Shown in pieces: positions 1-9,500 of a DNA stretch of 19,600 nucleotides. The notes beneath the pieces were generated by a model, which had not been told where the DNA came from, did no database searches, and was given only the letters and a program-made list of their open reading frames with translations. How positions within the stretch are numbered: position 1 is the stretch's first letter; every line of letters begins with the position of its first letter. This stretch comes from CAZJYI01 sp964550025 (lineage in GTDB: Bacteria; Verrucomicrobiota; Kiritimatiellia; UBA8416; CAYOBW01), in the NCBI GenBank assembly GCA_964550025.1, contig CAZJYI010000189.1, forward strand, positions 1 to 19,600. The letters run 5' to 3'. Both the position numbers and the translations under genes were made by a program.

Positions 1-39
1 AAATGTCGAATACCGAACGCTGAACCGCAGAATGTCGAA
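1..39 (+). repeat. Dispersed intergenic repeat, copy 1
   Basis: This A/T-richer stretch matches, with a few mismatches, the reverse complement of 10106-10142. Both begin AAATGTCGAATA, then GAA, GCTGAA, and end AATGTCGA. A second shared word, AACCGCAGAATG, is at 23-34 here and at 10043-10054 in the other intergenic region. The two copies are about 10 kb apart, both outside genes, and differ in base composition from the GC-rich coding DNA. This points to a dispersed non-coding repeat; its mechanism of spread is not visible. Confidence 0.6.
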
Positions 40-62
40 GTGGGAGGTCCGATCGCGGAAGA

Positions 63-260
63 GGGCCGAAGGCCCGGTACAGGCCAGCCCAGGGCGACAG
101 CCCTGGGAACAACGGTCAGAGAAGGCGAATCTCAGGGCTGAAGGCCCGGCACAATCACGCCCCCCGGAATCTGTGTCGGGCTTTCAGCCCTCATTCGTCT
201 CGTCACACGTCGTTCCCCAGCCCTCACGGGCTGGGCTGGCCTGTGCCGGGCCGAAGGCCC
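63..260. repeat. Nested palindromic intergenic repeat (REP/MITE-like)
   Basis: The element consists of two nested inverted repeats. The outer arms (24 nt, 72-95 and 228-251) pair with about 22 matches. The inner arms (20 nt, 134-153 and 172-191) pair with 18 of 20 matches, around AGGGCTGAAGGCCC-type words. The 13-mer GGGCCGAAGGCCC, itself a 5-bp hairpin, occurs at both ends (63-75 and 248-260). It lies just past the stop codon of the minus-strand heparinase-like gene. Reading frames across it encode low-complexity Arg/Pro/Gly peptides and are best treated as spurious. It could act as a transcription end signal but has no T-run. Confidence 0.7.
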
Positions 261-271
261 TGGGCTTCCCG

Positions 272-2545
272 CTATGGTTCACGAACTTGGAACGGGGCAC
301 CCGGATTCCCCGGGGGCGGGAACCGCACTTCTATCTCTCTCCCGCTCCTGAACCGCAGCAGTGTTCCGCCCGGCTCACCTGTCGCGGCCACGCTCGCCAA
401 CCGGCTCTTCCCTTCGTCCCGATACACGTCCAGTACAGCCAGGAAGGTCGCCTTCGTCGCCGGCTTCCCGCTGTCGAATGTTGCGTGCCACGTGTCGGGG
501 TAGTTGGGCTTTCGCTTGGGCGACACTTCGGGCTCCGGGTCGTACTTGTCGGATAGAGAAGGCGTGAGACCGGTCGGCGTCAGCATATGCACGTCCATGA
601 CGGCCGGCGCGTTGCGCACGGTCATCTTCCCATCGCCGACCCGCGGCTTGTTCACCGTGTGGAGCAGCCACTGGAACGCAGCCGGTTTCGCGGCTTCGAG
701 CTCGTCGTGGATGACAAAGACGCCCGGCTTCACATGCAGAATACGGCGCCGGAAGCTCTTGAGCTTCCCACCGTATGCGGCGCCGGCCTCCCCCTCCACG
801 TAGTCAAAGCGATCATCCGTGCTGAAACCCGTAATCCGCCCTTTCGCCTCCCAGCTCCGCCGCACCTGCCCTTCGCCGTTGACGAGCACGCTGTTGACTG
901 ACTTGGTGGCACGCGTCCAGTTGTGATGGTGCGGCGAGCTGTACCAGGGGTAGAAGCCGGTCGCCAGGGCCAGGCCCCGGCCGAAAGCCTCGATCACGAA
1001 CGCGTTCTGGTCCGCGTGCCCGTGGCTGACACTGCCGAACGGGGACGAGCGGAAGACGAGACTGATGTCGTTGTCCTTGTCGCCCAGCGCCGTGTGGAAG
1101 GCGACCAGACCGGCGCCGGGGAAGTGGCGCGCGCCGGGAAGGTCGGCGGGGCTGCGCGGCTCGAGCTTGGGGTCATACGTCGCCAGCGATAGCACGTCGC
1201 CTCCCGGCTCACGCCCCGTAGCCTGCGCGTGCCAGAGAAGGCAGGGATCTCCCGTGAGGCCGGCGAAGGCATGCATGACCGTCCCGAGCCCCCGCGGACT
1301 CCCGTGCTGCCCGTCGCCGAAGGGCGCGAACTGGTGATAAGGCGTTGCCGTGTACAGGGCGTAGTAGGGCGTATTGCGGAAGAAGGGTTTGCACATCAGG
1401 TCGATGCCTGTGGCCTCGCGGAGGGCGGCAACGTAGTGCAGCGCGAACCCCATGTAGGCGCTCCAGTACATCGGCCCTTCCTGCCACCCACCGTCGTCAC
1501 CGCCCCACGCCGGGTACGACGTGCAGTAGAGCAGGTTCGCGTACTTGAACCACTCGCGCGCCTCGGGCCATTCGTGCGCGAAGCAGAGACAGGCCTCCCC
1601 CAGAAACCCGGGCATACGCCCCGCGTGACTCTCGTACGGGTTGGTGTGAAAGCGCCGCTTGTCGTGCAAATGCACGTAGAACTGCCGCGTACGCTCCTTC
1701 ATCACCGGTTCGATCTTTGCGCGCTCGGCGTCCGAGAACAGGTCGTGAGTCCAATCGTACGCCCGCGTACCGCGCATCATCATCCACATCGGCGGCTCGT
1801 CGTAGCTCCACAGGCAGGTCGAGCCCTTCGGGTCCCACGAGAAGAAATGCTGCAGGCGGCGCTTGGCCTCCTCCCCGTACTTGCGCTCGCCGGTCAGCAA
1901 GTACGCCATGGCGCAGCGCTCCATGTCATCCATGGGCGGGCGCGTTGTACGCATGACGACGACCCGTTCGGGCCCAGTTTTCGGCTTCGGCGGTTCGGCG
2001 ACGATCTCTTTGCCGATCACGCGGTCGCAACGCCCGCGGAGCCCGGCCACCTGGCTCGCCAGCGGGCCGGCCGCCAGCGCGCGCACCTCGGCCAGCCGCT
2101 TTCCCGGGAAGAACAGGCGCGGGTGCTTCTTCGGCACGCGCGCCAGGGCGGCGTCGCAGTCTGGGAACGGGAACTCCCGTGCGTCTTCCGGCACGGTGAA
2201 GAGCCGCGCCTTTCCCCAGCGCATGCCATCCCCGGTCTTCACACCGTAGCGCCAGAACCACTTCCCCGCCTCGAGCGGTCTGCGCGGGACAAAGACGTTC
2301 AAGCGCATGTCGGCGTGGGTCGTGGCCCCACGGAAGTCCTTCGCGCGAGACAACTGCAACCCGTACGTGGCCTTGCCGGAGCTCGGAACCCAGATAAACG
2401 GCGGCGGGTTGATCTCGACAACCTGGCCGCCGGCGGGCGAATACGGTTTCTGGCGCGCTTTGGGCTCGGGATCAAGCGTCAGTGCGCCGACGACAGTCGC
2501 GCACAGCGCGACCCCGAGGCAGAGGGGAACAAAGGAGCGGTTCAT
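272..2545 (-). CDS. Secreted heparinase II/III-like (DUF4962-type) polysaccharide lyase candidate
   Basis: About 757 residues from the chosen ATG at 2545, which gives a signal peptide directly (MNRSF, then a hydrophobic run ending near VGALT). An in-frame ATG at 2581 adds 12 residues that spoil the signal peptide. An N-terminal Ig-like region with LQLSRAKDF is followed by an alpha/alpha-barrel segment starting near HPRLFF. NPYESH is at about residues 302-307. A C-terminal beta-sandwich carries SHGHADQNAF at about 507-516 and HHHNWT near 539. These are the signatures of the DUF4962/heparinase II/III superfamily, whose members cleave uronate-containing polysaccharides by beta-elimination using His/Tyr residues. 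The substrate cannot be told from sequence, and some family members are uncharacterised. It is the last gene of the minus-strand series, 111 bp after the LamG block. There is no Shine-Dalgarno sequence at the start. Confidence 0.88.
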   Translation of the reverse strand: MNRSFVPLCLGVALCATVVGALTLDPEPKARQKPYSPAGGQVVEINPPPFIWVPSSGKATYGLQLSRAKDFRGATTHADMRLNVFVPRRPLEAGKWFWRYGVKTGDGMRWGKARLFTVPEDAREFPFPDCDAALARVPKKHPRLFFPGKRLAEVRALAAGPLASQVAGLRGRCDRVIGKEIVAEPPKPKTGPERVVVMRTTRPPMDDMERCAMAYLLTGERKYGEEAKRRLQHFFSWDPKGSTCLWSYDEPPMWMMMRGTRAYDWTHDLFSDAERAKIEPVMKERTRQFYVHLHDKRRFHTNPYESHAGRMPGFLGEACLCFAHEWPEAREWFKYANLLYCTSYPAWGGDDGGWQEGPMYWSAYMGFALHYVAALREATGIDLMCKPFFRNTPYYALYTATPYHQFAPFGDGQHGSPRGLGTVMHAFAGLTGDPCLLWHAQATGREPGGDVLSLATYDPKLEPRSPADLPGARHFPGAGLVAFHTALGDKDNDISLVFRSSPFGSVSHGHADQNAFVIEAFGRGLALATGFYPWYSSPHHHNWTRATKSVNSVLVNGEGQVRRSWEAKGRITGFSTDDRFDYVEGEAGAAYGGKLKSFRRRILHVKPGVFVIHDELEAAKPAAFQWLLHTVNKPRVGDGKMTVRNAPAVMDVHMLTPTGLTPSLSDKYDPEPEVSPKRKPNYPDTWHATFDSGKPATKATFLAVLDVYRDEGKSRLASVAATGEPGGTLLRFRSGREIEVRFPPPGNPGAPFQVREP

Positions 2546-2552
2546 GCGGGGC

Positions 2553-2581
2553 ATTGTGTCAGGAGGAGGCGCCGACCGCAA
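2553..2581 (-). promoter_or_regulatory. Weak candidate promoter for the heparinase-like gene
   Basis: On the minus strand TTGCGG (2576-2581) is separated by 17 bp from CACAAT (2553-2558), and the ATG follows 7 nt later. The hexamers match consensus at only 3 and 4 positions. If real, the transcript would be nearly leaderless, which would fit the missing Shine-Dalgarno sequence. Read-through from the LamG genes is an equally good explanation. Confidence 0.22.
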
Positions 2582-2599
2582 GCCCGGGCGCCATGGGAC

Positions 2600-2650
2600 G
2601 AATGGGACGGATAGGACCTATGTGTCGCATCCGTCCCATCCGTCCTATTC
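2600..2650. repeat. Hairpin-forming inverted repeat after the third LamG gene
   Basis: Arms GAATGGGACGGATAGGAC (2600-2617) and its near reverse complement (2633-2650) match at 16 of 18 positions, around a 15-nt loop. Within each arm the GGGACGGAT/GGAC words are themselves repetitive. The hairpin starts 7 nt past the stop codon of the minus-strand LamG gene, so it may stabilise or end that transcript. No T-tract follows, so a classical intrinsic terminator is unlikely. Confidence 0.6.
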
Positions 2651-2656
2651 CCTTCC

Positions 2657-4597
2657 TCACCGAAACACGAACGTCGTCCCCTCAGACGGCTCGTACACGA
2701 TGTGCAGACTGTCCCAGATGCCGCCAGGGTTGCCGTTGAGTTGAACGGCATTCCAGCGCCGAGGGGCACTGGACGCACGCAGGGTGTGCATGTAAAGGTC
2801 GAGCCCCTGCAGCGCGGCCGGGGACTGCCAGGCAGTTCGGTCATAGTACGACAGCGATCCCGTCTCCGCCGCCACGTCGATCTCGAGCCGCATCCGCATG
2901 AGCTGGGTGTCAGAGGACGTGAATGCTGCAGTTGTGCTGTGGGCACTGCCACCTGCGTCGTATGTCACGACGCGAACATTGACGCCGTCGGAGCCGAAGT
3001 ACACGAACGGCTGGTAGGTCAACCCATCGTCATACCCCAGGCCGAACAGTGATTTCGTACCGTTGGCCCGACCGCAGAAGTCCATCGTCACGGTTCCGCC
3101 CGGATCGGCGAAGTTGCCGATATAGACATTCGCCGCTCCCGCTGCGCCCATGTAGGCCCATTCACCGCCCATGCGCGTCCAGTTCTGCAGGTCATAGCGA
3201 ACACCGCCACTGCCGGTCCATCCGTTCTGGCCGCTCAGTGGGCGCCCGCCGCCGCCCGAGTTGGCTGCGTACCCCTGGAAACCCTCGCTGTACGTGACCT
3301 CGGCGAACTCCCTCACGCCGTTCCAGTACTGCTCCTGGATCTCCTGCTGCGTCAGCTCGCGAGTCCAGATGGCAATCTCGTCAACCGAGCCTTTGAACCT
3401 GCGGGTATCGCCCGTGATTTCCTTGCCGAAGCGGACCTCGTCGAGCGTGAAGCTGTCCCAGGTGATGTTGGTCGCACCGTTCTCCTCCACCCCGTCCAGG
3501 TAGATGCGAACGACGCCGTCGGCGGCGCCGGTGTTGCGCGTCCACGTGACGGCAAAATGGTGCCATTCGTTCATCGTCAGCATGGCGCCGCCACTGTCCA
3601 ACTGTGTGCCGTCGACATTGACGCCGTAGCTCCCGTCGGTCCTGGCGTAGGTGGCAATCGCCTGGTCGAAACCACCGCCGAACTCGCCGCCGCCACCGGT
3701 CTCCCGGGCAAACAGGCAGGTCTCGGTGCTGTGCCCGTCGCCGTCCAGGCGGATCCAATAGCTGATCGACCCCTCGTCGCTGGACCACCCCGTCTTCAGT
3801 TCCGACAGCGAGCTGCCCGCCCCGGGCAGGTTGGCCCAGGTGTTGTCGGGGCCGAACCCGGCAAAGGCGGGCGTACCGGTGGAAGTCAGCCCGGGCGCCG
3901 GTGACGCCTGGTCGATGCTGTTCGCATTGTAGGCGAGCAGATCGTCGTTCTCGCCGAACGGCGTATCCAGGCGGTAGTACTCGAGGGGATTCTGCGACAG
4001 AACGGTGGTCTTGTACGACGATGCGGGCTGTTCCGGCAGGCGCGTCAGCTCGACGGCGTTGAGCCGCGACCGGTTGTTGCCATTGTTCTCCCTCACGAAC
4101 ACGTCATAGGCGGAAGTCCCGTCACTGATGAAGTAGAACGTACTAGCCGGACCGGACGCGGAAGGCACGACCGCGGAGTCGACGATCGTTGCCGCTGTGT
4201 TCACCCGGTAGGCCGTGATCTGGTTCCCGAGCGTTCCCGGGAAGCTCTGGTCCCAGATGTACATCTTGACCTGCCACCGCCCCGCCGGAAGCGCGCCGGC
4301 GCCGCCGAAGTTCAGAATAACGGCCTGGTTCGCGCCGTCGTCGAACGCGAAATCCCCGAAGAGCGCGTCCGGGTTGGGACTGCCGACACTCCCCCGCAGC
4401 CGCGATCCGTCGGAGCTCGAAATCCAGAAGTTGACGCCACCCACCGTCACGGACCCGCCATCCCCCGTGTGCGTGGCATCGAGCCCCGTCCACCCCGGCA
4501 TGGTGACCGAGTTGTCGGTATCGTTGATGTCGATCTTGTAGGTCTGTGCGCGAGCGCCAACTGCCAACGCCAGCATCAGTATCATTGCGTATTTCAC
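2657..4597 (-). CDS. Secreted LamG-domain protein (third tandem paralogue)
   Basis: 646 residues from a GTG start at 4597. This start is chosen because GGAGG lies 6 nt upstream and the product begins KYAMILMLALAVGARA|Q, a clear signal peptide parallel to that of the next paralogue. There are three modules. Residues 18-185 are a beta-rich, malectin/CBM-like unit beginning YKIDIND and ending RSRLNAVEL. Residues about 255-430 are a LamG/concanavalin-A-like domain with NEWHHFAVTW, RIYLDGVEE and the family ending ELTQQEIQEQYW. Residues about 437-646 are a second beta-sandwich starting EGFQGY...GQNGW. No catalytic motif is recognised; a glycan-binding or adhesive role is inferred. It follows its closest paralogue after 14 bp and is surely co-transcribed. 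The C-terminus (TTFVFR) is neither PEP-CTERM nor a membrane anchor. Confidence 0.9.
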   Translation of the reverse strand: MKYAMILMLALAVGARAQTYKIDINDTDNSVTMPGWTGLDATHTGDGGSVTVGGVNFWISSSDGSRLRGSVGSPNPDALFGDFAFDDGANQAVILNFGGAGALPAGRWQVKMYIWDQSFPGTLGNQITAYRVNTAATIVDSAVVPSASGPASTFYFISDGTSAYDVFVRENNGNNRSRLNAVELTRLPEQPASSYKTTVLSQNPLEYYRLDTPFGENDDLLAYNANSIDQASPAPGLTSTGTPAFAGFGPDNTWANLPGAGSSLSELKTGWSSDEGSISYWIRLDGDGHSTETCLFARETGGGGEFGGGFDQAIATYARTDGSYGVNVDGTQLDSGGAMLTMNEWHHFAVTWTRNTGAADGVVRIYLDGVEENGATNITWDSFTLDEVRFGKEITGDTRRFKGSVDEIAIWTRELTQQEIQEQYWNGVREFAEVTYSEGFQGYAANSGGGGRPLSGQNGWTGSGGVRYDLQNWTRMGGEWAYMGAAGAANVYIGNFADPGGTVTMDFCGRANGTKSLFGLGYDDGLTYQPFVYFGSDGVNVRVVTYDAGGSAHSTTAAFTSSDTQLMRMRLEIDVAAETGSLSYYDRTAWQSPAALQGLDLYMHTLRASSAPRRWNAVQLNGNPGGIWDSLHIVYEPSEGTTFVFR

Positions 4598-4603
4598 AAC
4601 ACG

Positions 4604-4608
4604 CCTCC
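4604..4608 (-). promoter_or_regulatory. Shine-Dalgarno site that fixes a GTG start
   Basis: GGAGG on the minus strand lies within the 14-bp gap between two LamG genes, 6 nt before GTG at 4597. The GTG begins GTG-AAA-TAC, equivalent to the ATG-AAA-TAC start of the upstream paralogue. This makes the long upstream in-frame extension unlikely to be translated. Confidence 0.75.
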
Positions 4609-4611
4609 AAT

Positions 4612-6579
4612 CTAGTAAATGAGAAAGACTGTTCCAGCGAGGGGCTCGTAGGCCACGACCAAGTTGTCGATGACGAAGCTGCCCGGGTTGCCGGCAATCG
4701 CGGCCGCATTCCAATTCGCCGGTTCATTGGCCGCGCGCCCGGAACGCAGGTAGAGATTCACATTCTGCAGCGCGGCGGGAGACTGCCACGCAGTCCCGTT
4801 GTGGTAGGACATCGAGCCGGTCCCCGCAGCCACGTCGACCACGAGCCGCATGCGTACGTCCTGCGTTTCGGCGGTGGAAAAGCCCGTTGTCGTCTGCTGG
4901 TGGGTCCCGCTGCCATCATACGCAGAAATGCGCATGTTCGAACCGTCCACTCCGAACCAGAGCAACTGCGCATACGTGCCGGCATTCTCTTGCCCGATCC
5001 CGTACAAGGACTTGTGGCCGTTCGCGCGCCCACTGAACTCGAGTGTCAGGACTCCGGAGTCGTCGGCAAACGTCCCGAATGTCTTGTGTGCGGGAGAACT
5101 GCTGCCTGCCGCGTAGGCCGATTCCCCGCCGACCTGGGTCCAGGCGCTGAGGTTCCCGCGCACCACGACGTTGGCATTGGGCGACACCCATCCGTTCTGG
5201 CCGTTGAGCTGGGCCGTGTACGGTGAGGAGTCGTCATACGGCATCCCCTGGAAGCCCTCGGTGAAGACCACGGCGGCCTTTTCGCTCTTCCCGCGCCAGT
5301 ACTGCGTCACGACCTCCTGCTGCGTCAACTCGCGCGTCCACACGGCAATGTCGTCGACAGACCCTCTGAACTTGCGCGTATCCCCGTTGATCTCTTTGCC
5401 GAAGCGCGCCTCGTCGATCACGAAGCTATCCCACGTGCCCGTGTACCCGGCTGCTTCCTCGACGCCATCGACGTATACGCGGATGACACCGTCGCCCGCG
5501 CCCGTGTTGCGGTTCCAGGTCATGGCGAGGTGGCGCCACTCGTTGGGTGCGAACCGCCCATTCTCCGCATTGATCTGCACACCTTCAATCGTGATTCCGA
5601 AGCTGCCGTTGTTGCGCTGGTACGTCGCAATCGTGTCGTTCATCGACCCAAACACGCCGCCCCCGCCCGTCTTCATCCCCATCAGGCCGGTCTGCGTGCT
5701 GTCACCCGTGCCGTCCAAGCGCACCCAGTAACTGATCGTTCCTTCGTCACTGCTCCAGCCCGCCACCAGGTCAGAGAGCGAACTACCCGTACCCGGCAGG
5801 GTCGCCCACGTGTTGCCCGAACCATGCCCCGCGAATGCGGGTGTACCCGTCGATGTCAGGGAGGGGGCGGGCGTCGACTGGTTGATCGTGTTGACGTTCA
5901 CGGCGAAAGCATCTCCGTTTTCTCCGAACATCGTCGCCATCCGGTAGTACTCCAGCGGAGACTGGCCCAACACGGCCTGGCTGTAGGCTGTTGCCGCCGG
6001 CGCGGCAACGACGGGTGTGAGCTCAACCGCATTCAGCCTGGAGCGGTTCCCGCTGTTGTTCTCGCGCACGAACACGTCGTACGCGGCGGCCCCATCGCTC
6101 TCGAACTGGAAGGTGATCGCCGGACCGGAGGCCATCGGCACGACCGAGGAGCTGACAATGGTCGCCGCGTTGTTTACCCGGTACGCCGCGATCATGTTGC
6201 CGAGCGTGCCCGGGTAGTTCTGGTCCCAGATGTACATCTTGACTTCCCACGTTCCGGCGGGAAGCGCACCCGCACCGCCGAAGTTCAGAATGACGGCGAC
6301 GTTCTGGGCGCCGTCATCGAAGGCGAAATCACCGACCAGCGCGTCCGGGTTCGGGCTGCCCACGGTGCCGCGCAGGCGTGCGCCGTCGGAGCTCGAGATC
6401 CAGAAGTTCACGCCGCCTACCGTGACGGAGCCGCCGTCCCCCGTGTGCGTGGCGTCAAGCCCCGTCCAGCCCGGCATGGTGACCGGGTTGTCGGCGTCGT
6501 TGATGTCGATCTTGTAGCTCTGCGCGTGACCGATGGTCGAAGCCAGCATCACGCTCAGCAGCATCGCTGCGTATTTCAT
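4612..6579 (-). CDS. Secreted LamG-domain protein (second tandem paralogue)
   Basis: 655 residues from ATG at 6579, with GGGAGG about 6 nt upstream and a signal peptide MKYAAMLLSVMLASTIGHA|Q. The frame stays open further upstream, but that part overlaps the BNR-LamG gene out of frame and is rejected. The architecture matches the next gene along its whole length. An N-terminal malectin/CBM-like module (YKIDINDADN to RSRLNAVEL) is followed by a LamG domain (SYWVRLDGTG, NEWRHLAMTW, RVYVDGVEE, ELTQQEVVTQYW) and a C-terminal EGFQGM...GQNGW beta-sandwich ending TVFLIY. DNA is also very similar between the two, for example around 4442-4540 and 6419-6517, showing a fairly recent tandem duplication. 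It lies 17 bp after the BNR-LamG gene and 14 bp before its twin. Function is inferred as glycan binding; no enzymatic residues were recognised. Confidence 0.91.
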   Translation of the reverse strand: MKYAAMLLSVMLASTIGHAQSYKIDINDADNPVTMPGWTGLDATHTGDGGSVTVGGVNFWISSSDGARLRGTVGSPNPDALVGDFAFDDGAQNVAVILNFGGAGALPAGTWEVKMYIWDQNYPGTLGNMIAAYRVNNAATIVSSSVVPMASGPAITFQFESDGAAAYDVFVRENNSGNRSRLNAVELTPVVAAPAATAYSQAVLGQSPLEYYRMATMFGENGDAFAVNVNTINQSTPAPSLTSTGTPAFAGHGSGNTWATLPGTGSSLSDLVAGWSSDEGTISYWVRLDGTGDSTQTGLMGMKTGGGGVFGSMNDTIATYQRNNGSFGITIEGVQINAENGRFAPNEWRHLAMTWNRNTGAGDGVIRVYVDGVEEAAGYTGTWDSFVIDEARFGKEINGDTRKFRGSVDDIAVWTRELTQQEVVTQYWRGKSEKAAVVFTEGFQGMPYDDSSPYTAQLNGQNGWVSPNANVVVRGNLSAWTQVGGESAYAAGSSSPAHKTFGTFADDSGVLTLEFSGRANGHKSLYGIGQENAGTYAQLLWFGVDGSNMRISAYDGSGTHQQTTTGFSTAETQDVRMRLVVDVAAGTGSMSYHNGTAWQSPAALQNVNLYLRSGRAANEPANWNAAAIAGNPGSFVIDNLVVAYEPLAGTVFLIY

Positions 6580-6596
6580 GGGGTACCTCCCTCGTC

Positions 6597-9500
6597 TTAC
6601 CTGATAATCAACAACGTCCCGCCCCTGACCGGCGGGGGTGCCGTCAACGGCACGTGCACAATCGCGAGATTGTCCCACGCGGCCGCCCCCGTGCCGGTGC
6701 CGTTGATCGCCACGGCGTTCCAGTTGGCGGGGTCGTTCGCGGCACGCCCGGACCGCAGGTACATGTCCAGGCCCTGCAACGCCGCGGGGAACTGCCAGGC
6801 GCCTCCGTCGTAGTACGACATCGATCCCGTGCCGGCATCGAGGTCGATCGCCAGTCGCATGCGCATGAGCTGGGACTCGGCGCTCGTGAACGGAGCCACC
6901 GTGTTGTACGACACGCCGCCGCCATCGTACGGCATCACACGCACATTCGTGTTGTCGACGCCGAAGTAGACGAATGCCTGGTACCCGCCGTCCTCCACGC
7001 CCAGGCTGAAGAGCGACTTCGTGCCGGAGGCGCGGCCGCAGAAGTCCAGGATCAGCGTCCCTTCCTGCCCACCAAACGTCCCGATCACCTTCTTCTCCTG
7101 GGTCGTGCCGTACGCCCACTCGCCCCCCATGCGCGACCAGCCCTGCAGGTCCCTGCGCACACCAAGGCCTGTCCCTACCCAGCCGTTCTGCCCACCCAAA
7201 GGCGCCCCCGCGCCACCGCTGGTGGTCAGGTATCCCTGGAACCCTTCGGCGAATGCAACCACGGCATACGGCTTCATGCTGCGCCAGTACTGCGTGAGCA
7301 CCTCGGTCTGCGTCAGCGCCCGCGCCCAGATCGCCAACTCGTCAGCCGATCCGGAGAGCTTGCGTGTGCTGTTTACGAAGATCTCCTTCCCGAAGCGCGC
7401 TTCGTCAATCGTGAAGCTGCTCCAGGCTACGTTGGTGTATCCAGCCTCCTCGACACCATCAATGTACATCCGGATCACGCCATTCGTCAGACCCGTGCCG
7501 CGCTGCCAGGTATAGGCCAGGTGATGCCATTCGTTGAGAGTCAACCGCCCGGCAGCCGTCTGGCGCTGGTTGTTGTCAATGGTGATACCGAAGCTGCCGT
7601 CCTTGCGCATGAACGTGGCAATGACACTGCCCATGGTCCCACCGCCAAACCGGTCGCCCCCGCCGGCCTGCCGGCCGAACAGGCCGGTCTGGGTACCGTC
7701 CGCGCCGTCGGCGTCCAGGCGCACCCAATAGGAAACACTGCCCGCGACGCTGCTCCAGTTCGTCACGATGTCGGTCAGCGCACTGCTCTCGGTCCCGTCG
7801 AAGTTGGCCCACGTGTTGCTGGCGCCGAAGCCCTCGTAGGCAGGGGTGCCTTCCGAGCTCAACGCGGGGGCAGGCGTCGCACGGTGGAAGTCGGCCCCGT
7901 TGACGGAGAAGTCGTCCCCCAGCTCACCCTCCAGCGAGTGCAGCCGGTACAACTCCAACGGCCCCTGGTCGAGGACGGCGTCGCTGTAGGCGCAAGTCGT
8001 GTCGAAGGGCCGCCGCAACCGAACCGCATTGAGACGCGAGCGGTTGTTGCCGCTATTTTCGCGAACAAACACGTCGTATGCCGACACGCCGTCACTGGTG
8101 AGCGGGAAGGTGATGGCGGGGCCGTTGGCGCGAACGACGTCCGTGGTGACGACCGTCTCAACCGCGTTGACGCGATACGCCACGACCATGTCCCCCGGCG
8201 GGCTACCCGTATCCTGGGCATACACGTCCACCAGCCATTCGCCCACGGGCAGATCGCCCGCCCCGCCGAACAGCAGCCCGACCGCCGCGTTGTTCCCGTC
8301 GTCAAATGCAAAATCGCCGACAAGGGCGTTCGGATTGGGAGCCGCGACGGACCCGCGCAGGCGCGAGCCCACGGCACTGAACGTCTCGAACTTGATCCCG
8401 TGCAGGGTAACCGAACCGGCGCCGGTACCATGGTCGCAGCTCAGACCGGTCCAACCGTCCCGGGTCACGGGCGTGTTCGCGTCGTTCAGGTCGATGCTGT
8501 AGCCGGTCCATTCGGGAGGTGCCAGCGAACCGGCCACCACGTTGCTGCCGAAGAGGCCCAGGACATCGAGTTCATAGGACGTATAGGACGGGTAGGAGCC
8601 ATGGAGCCATAAAACCGTTGTTTCGTTTGTGTGGCCGACCGGCACGATGGGCCGCAGGTTGTCCTCGACCGAGTCCCACGTGACCGCACGCCAATCCCAT
8701 GTCGCGCCGCCGTCGGCGGTCTCGCCGCGGTACAGCTCGTAGCGCCCGCTCGCGTTGGGCGTGCCGTTGGTGATGTCGACGTCTGAGGAGATATAGACAA
8801 CGTCCACGTCCTCCGGATCGACGCAGATGCCGCCGGAGTAGGAAGCCTGGCCGGTGTACAGCCGCGTACCGCCCCGCGCGACCTCGTGGTCGTTCCACTG
8901 TCCGCCGTCCCACCGCGCGTAGCGGTAGCGGTGATCGTCCGGGTTGCGGTTCGCAAACGCCACATAGGGCACGACGGGATGCCCCGCCCCATCCAGGTGC
9001 ACATCCCACATCCAGGCCTCGCCCGTCGCATTGGTACCGTCGTAGACCTTCGTCGCCTGCGCGGCCGTGACGGGACCATCGACGAGATTCGCAATGAACG
9101 TGCCGTCACTGCGGTAGAAACCGCCCCCCCGGTAGACCATGTGATAGACGCTCGTCGGATCGAGCTCGCCGGGATGACCCTCGGTGAACACGAAGTGAAT
9201 GGTGTTCGACCCGTCCGAACAGTACTTCACGTACGGCCGTTCGCCCGGTGCGTCGATCAACTTCGCGGGCGCCGACCATGTCGCACCATTGTTGGTCGAG
9301 GTGACGTAGGTCGGGTCGATATCGATGGCGCGGTAGAACAGGTAGATCCTGCCGCCCTCGCCGCTGAGCTGGAACGGGTTCGAGTAGGTCACATTGCCCG
9401 AGGCGTTGGTGATAATCAACTCGGGGCCCCAGGCCGTGGGATCGTTCGGGTTGGTCGAAACCCGGTAGCGCATAAACCCATCGCTCCCGTGCTTCGAGTA

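Noticed and set aside
32..556. 174-codon plus-strand reading frame
   Set aside because: It runs through the nested palindrome and then antisense to the heparinase-like gene; the peptide is low-complexity Arg/Pro/Gly.
1229..2614. 461-codon plus-strand reading frame
   Set aside because: It lies antisense within the heparinase-like gene, is Arg/His/Val-rich, and shows no family motif; typical of high-GC shadow frames.
6580..7119. N-terminal extension of the second LamG gene
   Set aside because: The extra 180 codons overlap the BNR-LamG gene out of frame, while a ribosome site and signal peptide are at 6579.
5530..8612. 427- and 652-codon plus-strand reading frames
   Set aside because: They are antisense to the LamG genes, whose minus-strand products carry signal peptides and domains.
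8571..8616. GGACGTATAGGACGGG-like run inside the BNR-LamG gene resembling the repeat at 2600-2650
   Set aside because: It is short and in frame with the coding sequence (SYPSYTSYELD); similarity is not clear enough to call a repeat copy.
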